From: Alphaproteobacteria bacterium
GTDB lineage: Bacteria > Pseudomonadota > Alphaproteobacteria > Puniceispirillales > Puniceispirillaceae
Direction of reading: 5' to 3'
DNA: 16,461 bases
Assembly (NCBI GenBank): GCA_009936885.1
Contig: JAACDT010000099.1
Span: forward strand, 1 to 16,461
Shown: positions 1-9,470 of the stretch, in pieces
Position numbering within the stretch: position 1 is the first letter of the stretch
Layout: each line of letters starts with the position of its first letter
Translations under genes and position numbers: made by a program
The notes under the pieces: model-generated
What the model was told of the DNA's origin: nothing
Databases searched by the model: none
Seen by the model: the letters and a program-made list of their open reading frames with translations, nothing else

Positions 1-28
1 ATAATAGGTTTCCTTAAATTTAACTGGT

Positions 29-1216
29 TCACTTTCCTAAAACAAGGGGGGAGAAACCCTTTTTAAGAAGAAGGTTTTTATAAACTGCTAGAGTTGACGT
101 TGTCATCTTTTTAATACTAAACCTGCGCTTCACGGCAGATTGTGCAAGCGTTGATAATTTATCACGATCTGATTGAGACAAACTCAAAGCAGTTTCTAGC
201 GCCTGCGCAAGGCTATCCACATCATTGGGTGCTGCCAGCCATCCAGTCTTCCCAGCAGAAATTGTCTCCCTTGCGCCTCCATGATCAAAAGCTACTACAG
301 GCCGTCCCATCGCATGCGCTTCGATGGCAACTCTACCAAATGGTTCTGGGCGAATAGATGGCATCGCAACAACATCTGCAAGCATTAATGCAGCTGGCAT
401 ATCTCTTGTTGAGGTAGCAATGCGCACATGCGCGCCCAGCCCTAATTCAACTGATTTTTTCTCGAGCATTTCAGAATATCCAGAGTTGGTATCACCTGCC
501 CCTAATAATACACACGCAATATCCAGATGTTTAAGGCGTGCAAGAGCCTGCAAAAGAATAACATGTCCCTTCCAGCTTGTAGGGCGCGCAGGCAACATCA
601 CAACAGACAAATCATCAGGCAACCCAATTCTATCAGCTTCATTGATAATCCGTTGCTGTGTTACATTAAGCGGATTGAACATGGTGATATCGACGCCTCT
701 ATGAATGACATTCAAAGACAGATTTTCTATTGATTTTGGAAACTGACTTTCAATAACTGATTTGGTAAATTGCGATATCGCAATTATTTCATCCGCAGTA
801 AGCATTTTCTTATTATATAGACGTTTAAATAAATTCGCTGCTTCAAACTTTCCATGTATTGTTGCAACAGTCGGTATCGTTAATGATTTTGCAACTGGCA
901 GGCCTATCCAAGCAGGCACTCTAGAACGCACATGAACGATATCTACATTCTCATCCCTCAGGATTTTACGGAGTTTATTTTTGGTAAATGTCCAAGAGAG
1001 CGGGTTTTTTTGATCTACTGGCAATTTATAATGTTTGGCGCCAGTGCGGCTTAGATGAGATTCCAGTATGCCGCCAGAACTAATAACGACCGATTTCCAA
1101 CCAACATCCCTAATCGCCTTTGCGGTTTCTATAGTTCCTCTTTCAACACCCCCATTATTTAAAGCAGGGAGTATCTGAGCAATCACAGGTCGTACCAGAT
1201 TATTTTTTTGTGACAT
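29..1216 (-). CDS. Glycosyltransferase family 4 protein (GT-B fold)
   Basis: The product (395 residues) is a typical GT4 sugar transferase, expected to move a sugar from a nucleotide-sugar donor to an acceptor, probably in cell-envelope polysaccharide or lipopolysaccharide synthesis at the inner face of the membrane. Seen in the sequence: an N-terminal glycine-rich loop with GGVERGT at residues 22-28, an HRGVD segment at 172-176 leading into the donor-binding domain, a basic RPTSWKGH segment at 211-218, and the family EX7E motif at E291-E299 (EPFGRVAIE). The GGVERGT form is one I associate with alphaproteobacterial GT4 proteins. The ATG start has only a weak purine-rich AAGAGA about 11 bases upstream. 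A 10-bp palindrome (AGATTAATCT, 1221-1230) lies between them. The gene is divergent from the hydrolase at 1379 and nothing beside it names its acceptor. Confidence 0.9.
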   Translation of the reverse strand: MSQKNNLVRPVIAQILPALNNGGVERGTIETAKAIRDVGWKSVVISSGGILESHLSRTGAKHYKLPVDQKNPLSWTFTKNKLRKILRDENVDIVHVRSRVPAWIGLPVAKSLTIPTVATIHGKFEAANLFKRLYNKKMLTADEIIAISQFTKSVIESQFPKSIENLSLNVIHRGVDITMFNPLNVTQQRIINEADRIGLPDDLSVVMLPARPTSWKGHVILLQALARLKHLDIACVLLGAGDTNSGYSEMLEKKSVELGLGAHVRIATSTRDMPAALMLADVVAMPSIRPEPFGRVAIEAHAMGRPVVAFDHGGARETISAGKTGWLAAPNDVDSLAQALETALSLSQSDRDKLSTLAQSAVKRRFSIKKMTTSTLAVYKNLLLKKGFSPLVLGK

Positions 1217-1378
1217 ATATAGATTAATCTCTTATTATCAAAAAAACGATAGAAGTAGCATCACTTCCCTATTTGTAAGCCTAGTCATTATTTTAGGCAA
1301 TATGTATGTTACGCAAAGCTAAATTCACTAACCAAAAAAATCAGCCCCCTAGATAAAAAACGAACACCATACAACACC

Positions 1379-2173
1379 ATGCAAGAGATAAGTGATTCTG
1401 ATATTAAACAATTGCCAACAAAGCGTGGCTATAAGCTTGCCTATCAGCATTTCGGTGGCAAACCGTCTATAAATGAGGGGGTTGGTATAGTGTTTTTGCA
1501 CGGGCATGGCTCTGACATGAAAGGCAGCAAGGCTGAAGCGCTCATGCAATGGGCGGTAAGCAAAGATATAGAATTTACTAGATTTGATCTGTTTGGACAT
1601 GGCAGAACGGGCGGCGACATGATGTCTGCTACAATAGGTCAATGGATTGAAGATAGTTGTGATATTCTTGACAAGGTAACAACTAAAAAACAGATTTTGG
1701 TTGGGTCCTCCCTTGGTGGATGGATTATGTTGTTGTTATGCGCATATCGCCCTCAGAGAATAGCTGGCTTAATTGGCATCGCAGCAGCACCGGATTTTAC
1801 CAAGAGATTAATCTGGGATATATTAGATACAGAGCAGCAGAACACATTTCGCAAAACAGGTTTGTTAGCTGTTCCAAATCCTTATAGTGATACAGATGTT
1901 GTGTATCCCTATACTCTTATTCAGGAAGCTGAAAAACATCTTGTTTTGCAAAGCCCTATTGATTTTAAGGGGCCTGTTGTTTTGCATCACGGCTTATGCG
2001 ATGCAGAAGTTCCATGGCAAACAACTATAGATATTGCTCACAGACTCAAATCCGAAAATGTTAAAATCCACTTGGACAAAACAGCTACACATCGATATTC
2101 GCAAACAGAACATATAGATGCTATAATCGGTAGTCTTGAAACATTAATATCAGGAAAATTGGACGCGGATTAA
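1379..2173 (+). CDS. Alpha/beta hydrolase (ABHD10-like serine hydrolase)
   Basis: A 264-residue single-domain alpha/beta hydrolase. The oxyanion-hole segment HGHGSDMKGS is at residues 41-50. The nucleophile elbow GSSLGG at 109-114 puts the catalytic serine at S111; D208 (in CDAEVPW) and H238 (in THRYS) complete a plausible triad. The layout resembles the ABHD10/acyl-protein thioesterase-like subgroup common in Alphaproteobacteria, so an ester or thioester substrate is likely but not identifiable. No signal peptide is visible, so it should be cytoplasmic. The first ATG has no recognisable Shine-Dalgarno sequence (upstream bases are ACACC-type repeats), and no better in-frame start precedes the conserved core; a leaderless or weakly translated mRNA is possible. 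The stop lies only 4 bases from the convergent GST stop, leaving no room for a terminator between them. Confidence 0.88.
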   Translation: MQEISDSDIKQLPTKRGYKLAYQHFGGKPSINEGVGIVFLHGHGSDMKGSKAEALMQWAVSKDIEFTRFDLFGHGRTGGDMMSATIGQWIEDSCDILDKVTTKKQILVGSSLGGWIMLLLCAYRPQRIAGLIGIAAAPDFTKRLIWDILDTEQQNTFRKTGLLAVPNPYSDTDVVYPYTLIQEAEKHLVLQSPIDFKGPVVLHHGLCDAEVPWQTTIDIAHRLKSENVKIHLDKTATHRYSQTEHIDAIIGSLETLISGKLDAD

Positions 2174-2177
2174 TGCT

Positions 2178-2855
2178 TTAAAAATCAAGCTCAGCATAAT
2201 GGCTGGCAGGCGTAACACCTGTTAGCTGATCGCCAAGAAGAGCTCTAAAACAAGGGCGAGACTTAAGCTTCATATACCATGATGATGCTGCTGGATATTT
2301 ATCCCACTGAATATCCCCAAAATAATCTAACACAGAAATATGAGCGGCTGCACAGAAATCGGCGAGTGATAACTCCGCACCTACAAGCCAGCTATGTCGC
2401 TCTGTCAACCAATTAAGGTAGCTTAGATGCACATTAGCATTTGCAAGCGCTGTTCGAATATTTTCCGACGAGGCACCAGCACCAGCATCGAAACGCTTTA
2501 TTACTCTTTCATACAAAAGTGGCAAGCCAACTTCATAATAAAATTTATCCTCAAACCAATCTGTCAATCGCCTTATCTCAGCGCGTTGAACAACTGAGCC
2601 TGATAACAGCCTTGCATCTGCTCTTGATTCTTCTATCCATTCACTAATGGCACGTGAACCTGATATAATAATCTTATCATTATAATGAAAAACGGGCAGA
2701 GAGCCTGCTGGATTAAGAGACAGAAAATCCTCATCTCTTTGCCAAGGCAAATGATGTGCTAATTCAAAGTCATATTTATATTCAACAAGCTGGAGACGAA
2801 TAAATCTGCTAGCTGCTGACAACACAAAATGATGTAAAAGTGAGGTGTTGTTCAT
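2178..2855 (-). CDS. Glutathione S-transferase family protein
   Basis: A 225-residue protein with the two-domain GST layout. The N-terminal thioredoxin-like half contains NPAGSLPVF (48-56) with the cis-proline at P54, followed by GSRAISEWIEE (66-76), which stands where the glutathione-contacting ESxAI motif usually lies. The C-terminal helical half contains the conserved LSLADFCAAAHISVLDYFG core. The N-terminal active-site region reads LSAASRF (12-18) and has no catalytic cysteine, and the usual Glu of the glutathione-contact motif is Gly66, though Ser67 is kept. Known family members act as glutathione transferases or as non-enzymatic partners; the reaction here cannot be told. It lies 42 bases downstream of the acetyltransferase gene and is probably the last gene of the gltDB transcript. 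Its own ribosome-binding site is weak. Confidence 0.87.
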   Translation of the reverse strand: MNNTSLLHHFVLSAASRFIRLQLVEYKYDFELAHHLPWQRDEDFLSLNPAGSLPVFHYNDKIIISGSRAISEWIEESRADARLLSGSVVQRAEIRRLTDWFEDKFYYEVGLPLLYERVIKRFDAGAGASSENIRTALANANVHLSYLNWLTERHSWLVGAELSLADFCAAAHISVLDYFGDIQWDKYPAASSWYMKLKSRPCFRALLGDQLTGVTPASHYAELDF

Positions 2856-2897
2856 CTAAGAAAACTGTTCGATTAAATTCGAAAATACCATATGCGC

Positions 2898-3434
2898 TCA
2901 ATCAATATCTGACAAGACAGGCAATGTGTGATCTGATAATTTTTCCAAGTCCAAAGAACGTAAATTTATAAATTGCAACCTTTGTCTTTCAATTGGCCCT
3001 GGCCAGTCCACATTATCAGGAACAGGTTTAAATCCAAATTTTGGATAATAATCAGGCTCTCCTGAGACCAAACAAAAATCCCAATTGCGTTGGCTAATTT
3101 GACTTAATGCTTGTTTTACCAGCAACCTGCCTACACCAAGACCTCTTAGATAATATTTCACGGCTAGCGGGCCAAAAAGAAGCGAGGGATAGGCGCTGAT
3201 TCTAATAGGCCAAAATTGCAGACTGCCAACAATTCTGCCTGTTATGGCATCACTATTTTCAGCAGATATATCCAAATCCTCTACTATTAATCCAAGCTCA
3301 TCAATTGGATGCGCGTAACGCAGCTGCCACACAGAACGGGTTGCATGTTCAGGACCAAAGGCATCTTGTGTTATTCGGCCTACCGCTGCTTCATCTTGGT
3401 GCACATAGCTGCGTATGGCAAATCTATTTGGCAT
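2898..3434 (-). CDS. GNAT family N-acetyltransferase (YhbS-like)
   Basis: A GNAT-fold acetyl-CoA-dependent acetyltransferase of the COG3153/YhbS type. Conserved parts, numbered from the chosen ATG, are a core strand LLFGPLAV followed by the acetyl-CoA pyrophosphate-binding RGLGVG loop (97-102), then a GEPDYYPKFGF segment (125-135) characteristic of this subgroup. The reading frame could open at a TTG two codons upstream (3440). I chose the ATG at 3434 because AAGGTG at 3442-3447 lies 7 bases before it. This gives 178 residues, normal for the family. The start is 12 bases from the gltB stop and its Shine-Dalgarno overlaps that stop, so translation is probably coupled to gltB. The acceptor substrate is unknown; the link with glutamate synthase may only be shared transcription. 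Confidence 0.88.
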   Translation of the reverse strand: MPNRFAIRSYVHQDEAAVGRITQDAFGPEHATRSVWQLRYAHPIDELGLIVEDLDISAENSDAITGRIVGSLQFWPIRISAYPSLLFGPLAVKYYLRGLGVGRLLVKQALSQISQRNWDFCLVSGEPDYYPKFGFKPVPDNVDWPGPIERQRLQFINLRSLDLEKLSDHTLPVLSDID

Positions 3435-3446
3435 CAACAAACACCT

Positions 3447-6400
3447 TTATGCAATTTTGCCGATTACTGTTTCTGAACTTACCGGATTATCAAGGGTGTT
3501 TAGTATCTCATGTGGAACAACATGCCAGAAATTTCTAATTTCCATTGACCAATCATTAACAAGTCGTTTGGCAAGTGCTGAATTAGTCTCTCGCGCATGT
3601 TGCTTTATCATTTCCAATAATTTATCGCTCCAATGTCCAGATTGAAGACGCGTAATATGCAAGGTTTGGGTATTGAAATCCTTCAGACTTTCTTCTTCTG
3701 GGTCATATAGAAAAGCCATTCCACCTGTCATACCCGCTCCAAAATTAGAACCGATAGGCCCTAGAATAATAGCATTGCCACCTGTCATATATTCACAACC
3801 ATTAGAGCCGCATCCTTCAACAACACCTGTCGCACCTGAATTGCGAACACAAAAACGCTCTCCTGCCTGACCAGCTGCAAATAGCAATCCGCTAGTAGCA
3901 CCATACAAAACTGTGTTACCGATAATGGTATTCTCAGATGCAACAAATGATGCCTCTGCAGATGGGCGAACCGTAATCATACCACCAGATAGCCCTTTGC
4001 CAACATAATCATTTGCATCACCAATAATATCTAACCGAAGTCCTTGAGTGGCGAACGCTCCAAGAGATTGTCCCGCTGACCCGCGCAATCGAGCTGAAAT
4101 TTGACCAGGCTTCATTCCAGTTAACCCAAATTTGCGAACAATATGAGAGGATAGTCTGGTGCCAATAGCGCGCTGAGTATTTTCGATATTATAGGATAGC
4201 TGCATTTTACCGCCGCTTGCGAGTGCTTTCTGGGTATCTTTAACCATCTGAGCATCAAGCGTATCTGGCACTTCTGTTCTGCCTGCATCCCTATTTCCGC
4301 CGCGATGCTTTGTTTGAGCATCTGCTTGCACAAGGATAGGGTTTAAGTCTAAATCATCTAATGCAGAATCCCCTCGTGATACTTGAGCAAGCAATTCTGT
4401 CCGACCAATTACGTCTGAGATACTCTCAAAGCCAAGTGAGGCAATAATTTCTCGTACCTCCTCTGCAATATGGGTGAATAACTGAACCACTTTTTCAGGT
4501 GTACCTTCGAATTTAGCACGTAAATCTTCTCTTTGTGTGCACACACCAACAGGACATGTATTTGCATGACACTGACGAACCATCACACACCCCATCGCAA
4601 GCAATGATGAGGTTCCAATTCCATATTCATCCGCGCCAAGAATTGCAGCCATGACAACATCACGCCCGGTTTTCAGACCGCCATCTGTTCTCAATACAAC
4701 TGCCTCACGAAGACCGTTCATGGTTAGCACCTGATGTACTTCGGTTAATCCCATTTCCCACGGCATGCCAGCATATTTAATTGATGATTGAGGACTTGCG
4801 CCTGTTCCGCCGCCATGACCAGATATTAAAATGGTATCTGCTTTGGCTTTTGCAACACCTGCTGCAATAGTGCCAATGCCTGTGGATGCCACAAGCTCTA
4901 CACATACTTTTGCTTCAGGATTTATCTGTTTTAGATCATAGATTAGCTGAGCTAAGTCCTCGATTGAATAAATATCATGATGAGGCGGCGGTGATATCAA
5001 GGTTACACCAGGTGTAGAATGACGCAATTTAGCGATAAGACTATTGACCTTAATACCTGGCAGTTGTCCCCCTTCACCTGGCTTTGCACCTTGAGCAACT
5101 TTAATCTCAATTTCTTTACAATTATTAAGATATTCTGCTGTTACTCCAAATCTGCCAGAAGCAACCTGTTTAATCGCACTAGAGGGATCATCACCATTAT
5201 CACGCAATTTAAATCTCTCAGAATCCTCACCGCCCTCACCTGAATCAGATTTAGCGCCAATCCTGTTCATCGCTATAGAAAGCGTTTCATGCGCCTCTGG
5301 ACTTAGCGCACCAAGGCTGATTCCAGGGGATACAAGGCGTCTTCTTATATCGGTTATACTCTCAACTTTCTCTACTGAAAGCGACGGCTTATTTGGGGTG
5401 AAGTCAAGCAAATCTCGCAGATTGACTGGGCCTTGGCGACTAACCATGGATACATATTTTTTCCAGCCATCATAAGAGCCAGTATTACAAGCATGTTGCA
5501 TGGCATGAATTACCTGCCCATCAAAGGCATGTGCCTCCCCTGACTTCCGGTATTTAAATTGTCCCCCAACTGGCAAATATGTAACCTCATTAGAAAAAGC
5601 CCGTTTATGCATCTCCAATACGCGTGTTTGAATACCACTCAGACCAAGGCCAGATATTCGAGAGGACATAGGCGGAAAATAATCAACAACCAGCGCACGT
5701 GAAAGACCAAGTGCTTCAAAATTATACCCACCGCGATAGGATGAAAGAACCGAAATTCCCATTTTCGACATGATTTTCAGCAAACCAAGTTCAATCGCTG
5801 TTTTATAGTTTGTAACAGCCTGTGTTATAGAAAGTGATTCAACCAGACCTTTTTCTTTGCGCTCAGCGATTGCCCATTCTGCGCCATATGGATTTACAGT
5901 AGTAGCACCAACGCCTATCAATACAGCAAAATGATGAACATCAAGACACTCACCTGTAGCTACATTAACAGATACAAAAGTGCGTAATTGCTGGCGAACC
6001 AAATGAGAATGCACCGCGCCTACTGCCAAAATCATGGGTATTGGCGCTTTAGAAGAAGAAATGTCACTGTCAGATAACATTACGTGCTCACACCCACCGC
6101 GAACGGCATTTTCGGCCAAAATCTGAATTTCTTCTAGGGCATTTTTAAGACTATTCTCGCCGCCATCTGAATCAAACTGACAATTAATGACCACTGCCTT
6201 TGCTCCGAGATGTTCAATAAGGTGTGCCCATTCTGAATTTGTTAAGACTGGGGAGTCCAGAAGTAAATGGTCGCATTGTTCTGCTGATTCATCCAAAATA
6301 TTTCCAAGATTGCCAAGCCGTGTTCGCAATGTCATTACATGTCGTTCACGAAGCGAATCAATTGGAGGGTTTGTTACCTGTGAGAAATTCTGCCTGAAGA

Positions 6401-7982
6401 AATGATGCAAACCGCGGTAATGAGATGATAAAACAGCAAGCGGTGTATCATCCCCCATAGAACCAACAGCCTCTTTTCCAGTTTCGATCATTGGCTGCAA
6501 TATGAGTTCCATATCCTCCATACTCCAGCCAGCAAGCAACTGGCGTCGTCTAATAATATCTGATAAAGGTCTTTCCGGCGTAATATCCTGTTTCTCTGAC
6601 AATATTTCATCTAGCTGATGTGATTTTCCAAGCCAGCTACTCCAGTCACATCGTCCCGCTAATTCTGACTTAAGCTCGCTATCTTTAACAAGCCTACCTT
6701 CTGCCAGATTAACCCCTATCATCTCGCCAGGGCCTAATCTCCCAAGCTCTTGAATATTTGAAGGCGAAATTGAAACCATTCCAGTTTCAGAACCCGCAAG
6801 AAGCAATCCATCTTTGGTAATTGTATAGCGCAGTGGGCGCAGACCATTGCGATCCATGCCCCCTATTACCCAATTGCCAGAAAAGGCAGCTATCGCTGCA
6901 GGCCCATCCCACGGCTCCATAACCGCGTTACAATATCCATAAAGCCCCTCTAATTCTGATGATACATCTGGCGTTACAGCTTGAGGAATCATCATTGTCT
7001 TTACCATCGGCAAATCGCGCCCTGCCTGTAAAAGCAATTCAAAAACAGAATCAAGAGCCGCTGAATCAGAACTCCCTTTAGCAATAACAGGCTTTATATC
7101 TTCTACGTTATCGCCAAAAACATCGCTATCCATCCTATCTTCATGACAAGACATCCAGTTCATATTTCCGCGAACTGTATTAATCTCGCCATTATGGGCA
7201 ATCACTCTGAAGGGCTGCGCCAATCGCCATGTTGGAAATGTATTTGTTGAATATCTTTGATGATAGACAGCAAAATCAGAAATAAACAGCTTATCATCTA
7301 AATCAGGATAGAACTCAGTTACCTGCTCTGCTAAAAACATACCCTTATAGATAATAGATCTCGAAGAGAGTGAGCATATATAAAAATCATTAATTAATTC
7401 TGCAAGAACCGCTTTTTCAATTCTTCTGCGAACAATGAACAACTCAAGCTCTGCCTCTGCCTCTGATTTTGCAGCTGGCATTGTAAACATAATCTGCTCA
7501 ATTTCAGGGCGCGTTGCGTTTGCTTTATCACCAAGCGCGTTAATATCCACTGGCACTTGACGCCAGCCATAAATTTTATAATCCATTTTTAGGATTTCAC
7601 GCTCAACGATACAGCGGCATGTTTCTTGCGCGCCCAAATCCAATCTTGGCAGGAATACCATGCCAACAGCAAGCCTATCGCCATTATCCTTATGACCTGT
7701 TCTAGCAACATGTTCCATAAAGAATTCACGCGGGATAGCTATATGAATTCCAGCGCCGTCCCCGGTCATGCCATCTGCATCAACAGCGCCTCGATGCCAG
7801 ATGGCTCGAAGTGCATTTATAGCCGCCTCAACAACTGCGCGTGAGGGTTTGCCATTGGTTGCTGCAACCAGCCCCACCCCGCAATTATCATGCTCCCATG
7901 CTGGGTTATAAGCGCCAGCATGTTGCAAAAGCTTTTCAGTTGCCGCTCTATTACGGATATAATTTTTTGCTTCAAATTTCAT
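3447..7982 (-). CDS. gltB: Glutamate synthase (NADPH) large subunit
   Basis: The alpha subunit of bacterial GOGAT: it hydrolyses glutamine, channels the ammonia, and makes glutamate from 2-oxoglutarate on FMN using electrons from GltD. At 1511 residues it is full length. In order: a propeptide of 33 residues; the N-terminal nucleophile Cys34 (CGVGLVA) of the class II glutamine amidotransferase domain, with NGEINTVRGN near residue 262; a central linker domain; the FMN-binding synthase domain; the [3Fe-4S] cluster cysteines C1132, C1138 and C1143 (spacing C-x5-C-x4-C); and the C-terminal GXGXG beta-helix domain (about 1240-1440, with GSNFGAGMTGG). The start ATG follows GGAAAG at good spacing and lies 36 bases after gltD. 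The gene order gltD-gltB is the reverse of the E. coli gltBD order. No frameshift or missing key residue is seen. Confidence 0.98.
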   Translation of the reverse strand: MKFEAKNYIRNRAATEKLLQHAGAYNPAWEHDNCGVGLVAATNGKPSRAVVEAAINALRAIWHRGAVDADGMTGDGAGIHIAIPREFFMEHVARTGHKDNGDRLAVGMVFLPRLDLGAQETCRCIVEREILKMDYKIYGWRQVPVDINALGDKANATRPEIEQIMFTMPAAKSEAEAELELFIVRRRIEKAVLAELINDFYICSLSSRSIIYKGMFLAEQVTEFYPDLDDKLFISDFAVYHQRYSTNTFPTWRLAQPFRVIAHNGEINTVRGNMNWMSCHEDRMDSDVFGDNVEDIKPVIAKGSSDSAALDSVFELLLQAGRDLPMVKTMMIPQAVTPDVSSELEGLYGYCNAVMEPWDGPAAIAAFSGNWVIGGMDRNGLRPLRYTITKDGLLLAGSETGMVSISPSNIQELGRLGPGEMIGVNLAEGRLVKDSELKSELAGRCDWSSWLGKSHQLDEILSEKQDITPERPLSDIIRRRQLLAGWSMEDMELILQPMIETGKEAVGSMGDDTPLAVLSSHYRGLHHFFRQNFSQVTNPPIDSLRERHVMTLRTRLGNLGNILDESAEQCDHLLLDSPVLTNSEWAHLIEHLGAKAVVINCQFDSDGGENSLKNALEEIQILAENAVRGGCEHVMLSDSDISSSKAPIPMILAVGAVHSHLVRQQLRTFVSVNVATGECLDVHHFAVLIGVGATTVNPYGAEWAIAERKEKGLVESLSITQAVTNYKTAIELGLLKIMSKMGISVLSSYRGGYNFEALGLSRALVVDYFPPMSSRISGLGLSGIQTRVLEMHKRAFSNEVTYLPVGGQFKYRKSGEAHAFDGQVIHAMQHACNTGSYDGWKKYVSMVSRQGPVNLRDLLDFTPNKPSLSVEKVESITDIRRRLVSPGISLGALSPEAHETLSIAMNRIGAKSDSGEGGEDSERFKLRDNGDDPSSAIKQVASGRFGVTAEYLNNCKEIEIKVAQGAKPGEGGQLPGIKVNSLIAKLRHSTPGVTLISPPPHHDIYSIEDLAQLIYDLKQINPEAKVCVELVASTGIGTIAAGVAKAKADTILISGHGGGTGASPQSSIKYAGMPWEMGLTEVHQVLTMNGLREAVVLRTDGGLKTGRDVVMAAILGADEYGIGTSSLLAMGCVMVRQCHANTCPVGVCTQREDLRAKFEGTPEKVVQLFTHIAEEVREIIASLGFESISDVIGRTELLAQVSRGDSALDDLDLNPILVQADAQTKHRGGNRDAGRTEVPDTLDAQMVKDTQKALASGGKMQLSYNIENTQRAIGTRLSSHIVRKFGLTGMKPGQISARLRGSAGQSLGAFATQGLRLDIIGDANDYVGKGLSGGMITVRPSAEASFVASENTIIGNTVLYGATSGLLFAAGQAGERFCVRNSGATGVVEGCGSNGCEYMTGGNAIILGPIGSNFGAGMTGGMAFLYDPEEESLKDFNTQTLHITRLQSGHWSDKLLEMIKQHARETNSALAKRLVNDWSMEIRNFWHVVPHEILNTLDNPVSSETVIGKIA

Positions 7983-8018
7983 ATTACTAACTTTCCGAAA
8001 AAACTTTTACCTGTGCCG

Positions 8019-9458
8019 TTATTCAGCAGCCTGAATTTTTTCCTGACTTGACTTGATAATAAAGCTGTCAATTTGTTCTGCAGCATCTCTTCCATCTCTT
8101 ACGCCCCAGACCACCAGTGATGCACCGCGAACAATGTCCCCAGCCGCAAACACCCCTTCAATAGCTGTTTGCATCGTCTTCCAATTAATAGATATTGTGC
8201 CCCATTTAGAAGCCTCAAGTGCTGGCTGATTAAACATACCTGGCAAATCTTCAGGATCAAATCCAAGCGCTTTGATGACGATATCTGCTGAAATATCAAA
8301 TTCAGACCCGGGAAGAAGGTTGGGAACTTGCCTCCCGGTTGAATCTGGCTGGCCCAAATGAATGCGCTGTGCTTGAACAGAGGTGATTTTATCTTGTCCC
8401 AGAAATTGTGAAGGTGCAGATAACCATTGAAAGTTAACACCCTCTTCTTCTGCATTCTGAACTTCACGTTGAGAGCCAGGCATATTGGCTTTATCGCGGC
8501 GGTAAAGACATGTTACGGAATTAGCATTTTGACGAATGGCAGTTCGCACACAATCCATCGCCGTATCACCGCCGCCAACGACAACCACATTTTTTCCATC
8601 TGCATTTAGAGTCCCATCATCAAACGCTGGCACCATATCCCCTAATGATTTACGGTTAGATGCAATCAGAAAATCTAATGCAGGCACAACCCCATTTAAT
8701 TCACTTCCCGGCAAGCTGATATCACGAGCTTTATAAACACCCGTAGCAATTAATACTGCATCATGCTTTGCACGTAATTCATCAAACGAAAAATCACGGC
8801 CAATCTCACAATTTAAACGAAAGCTAACACCGCCCAGCTCAAGCAGCTCATATCGTCTGGTAACGATTTCTTTTTCAAGCTTAAACCCTGGTATTCCATA
8901 TATAAGAAGTCCGCCTGCTCGGTCATACCGGTCATATACAACGACTTGATATCCTTTTCTCCGGAGCAGGTCAGCAGCAGCAAGGCCAGCTGGTCCAGCG
9001 CCAATAATACCAACGGACTGTTCTTTTTCTTCTCTTGGAGCAATTGGTTTGACCCACCCATTATCAAAGGCTGTTTCTGTGATATGTCGTTCAACAGCGC
9101 CAATTGTAACAGACTCAAATCCTTTTTCGATTACGCAATTACCCTCACACAACCTGTCTTGAGGACAAATTCTGCCACAAATTTCAGGAAAGGTATTGGT
9201 GGCGGAGGAGACTTCATAAGCCTCTTGCATTCGCCCTTCAGCGGTTAGCATTAACCAGTCTGGAATATTATTATGGAGTGGACAGTTTACCTGACAAAAA
9301 GGAACACCGCATTGAGAGCATCTACTTGCCTGCTCTTCTGCTTTTTGTTCACTAAATTCGGCATAAATCTCATCAAAATCAAATTTCCGTGTCTCAGCGT
9401 TCCGCTTTTTCGGCATCGCTTTTTCAGTATTGACAAATTTTAGCATTTTAGACGACAT
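8019..9458 (-). CDS. gltD: Glutamate synthase (NADPH) small subunit
   Basis: The beta subunit of GOGAT takes electrons from NADPH through FAD and [4Fe-4S] centres to GltB. With the chosen start it has 479 residues. N-terminal iron-sulfur ligands are C47, C50, C55, C59 (CSQCGVPFCQVNC) and C94, C98, C104, C108 (CGRICPQDRLCEGNC). The FAD Rossmann loop GIIGAGPAGLAAA is at 150-162, the NADPH loop VVVGGGDTA ends at residue 300, and the FAD-closing AAGD segment is near the C-terminus. The frame opens at an ATG at 9479, but AAGGAGA at 9464-9470 sits 5 bases before the ATG at 9458, so the shorter form is preferred. This is the first gene of the gltD-gltB-GNAT-GST run; its promoter must lie in 9459-9862, though I could not assign it with confidence. 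Confidence 0.97.
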   Translation of the reverse strand: MSSKMLKFVNTEKAMPKKRNAETRKFDFDEIYAEFSEQKAEEQASRCSQCGVPFCQVNCPLHNNIPDWLMLTAEGRMQEAYEVSSATNTFPEICGRICPQDRLCEGNCVIEKGFESVTIGAVERHITETAFDNGWVKPIAPREEKEQSVGIIGAGPAGLAAADLLRRKGYQVVVYDRYDRAGGLLIYGIPGFKLEKEIVTRRYELLELGGVSFRLNCEIGRDFSFDELRAKHDAVLIATGVYKARDISLPGSELNGVVPALDFLIASNRKSLGDMVPAFDDGTLNADGKNVVVVGGGDTAMDCVRTAIRQNANSVTCLYRRDKANMPGSQREVQNAEEEGVNFQWLSAPSQFLGQDKITSVQAQRIHLGQPDSTGRQVPNLLPGSEFDISADIVIKALGFDPEDLPGMFNQPALEASKWGTISINWKTMQTAIEGVFAAGDIVRGASLVVWGVRDGRDAAEQIDSFIIKSSQEKIQAAE

Positions 9459-9463
9459 CACCG

Positions 9464-9470
9464 TCTCCTT
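9464..9470 (-). promoter_or_regulatory. Shine-Dalgarno that sets the gltD start
   Basis: AAGGAGA on the minus strand ends 5 bases before the ATG at 9458. An in-frame ATG at 9479 lies upstream of it and would place this site inside the coding sequence, so 9458 is the likelier start. Confidence 0.8.

Noticed and set aside
1279..1298. GCCTA/TAGGC inverted repeat in the region between the glycosyltransferase and the hydrolase
   Set aside because: Only 5-bp arms with a 10-base loop; expected by chance in a region of this size.
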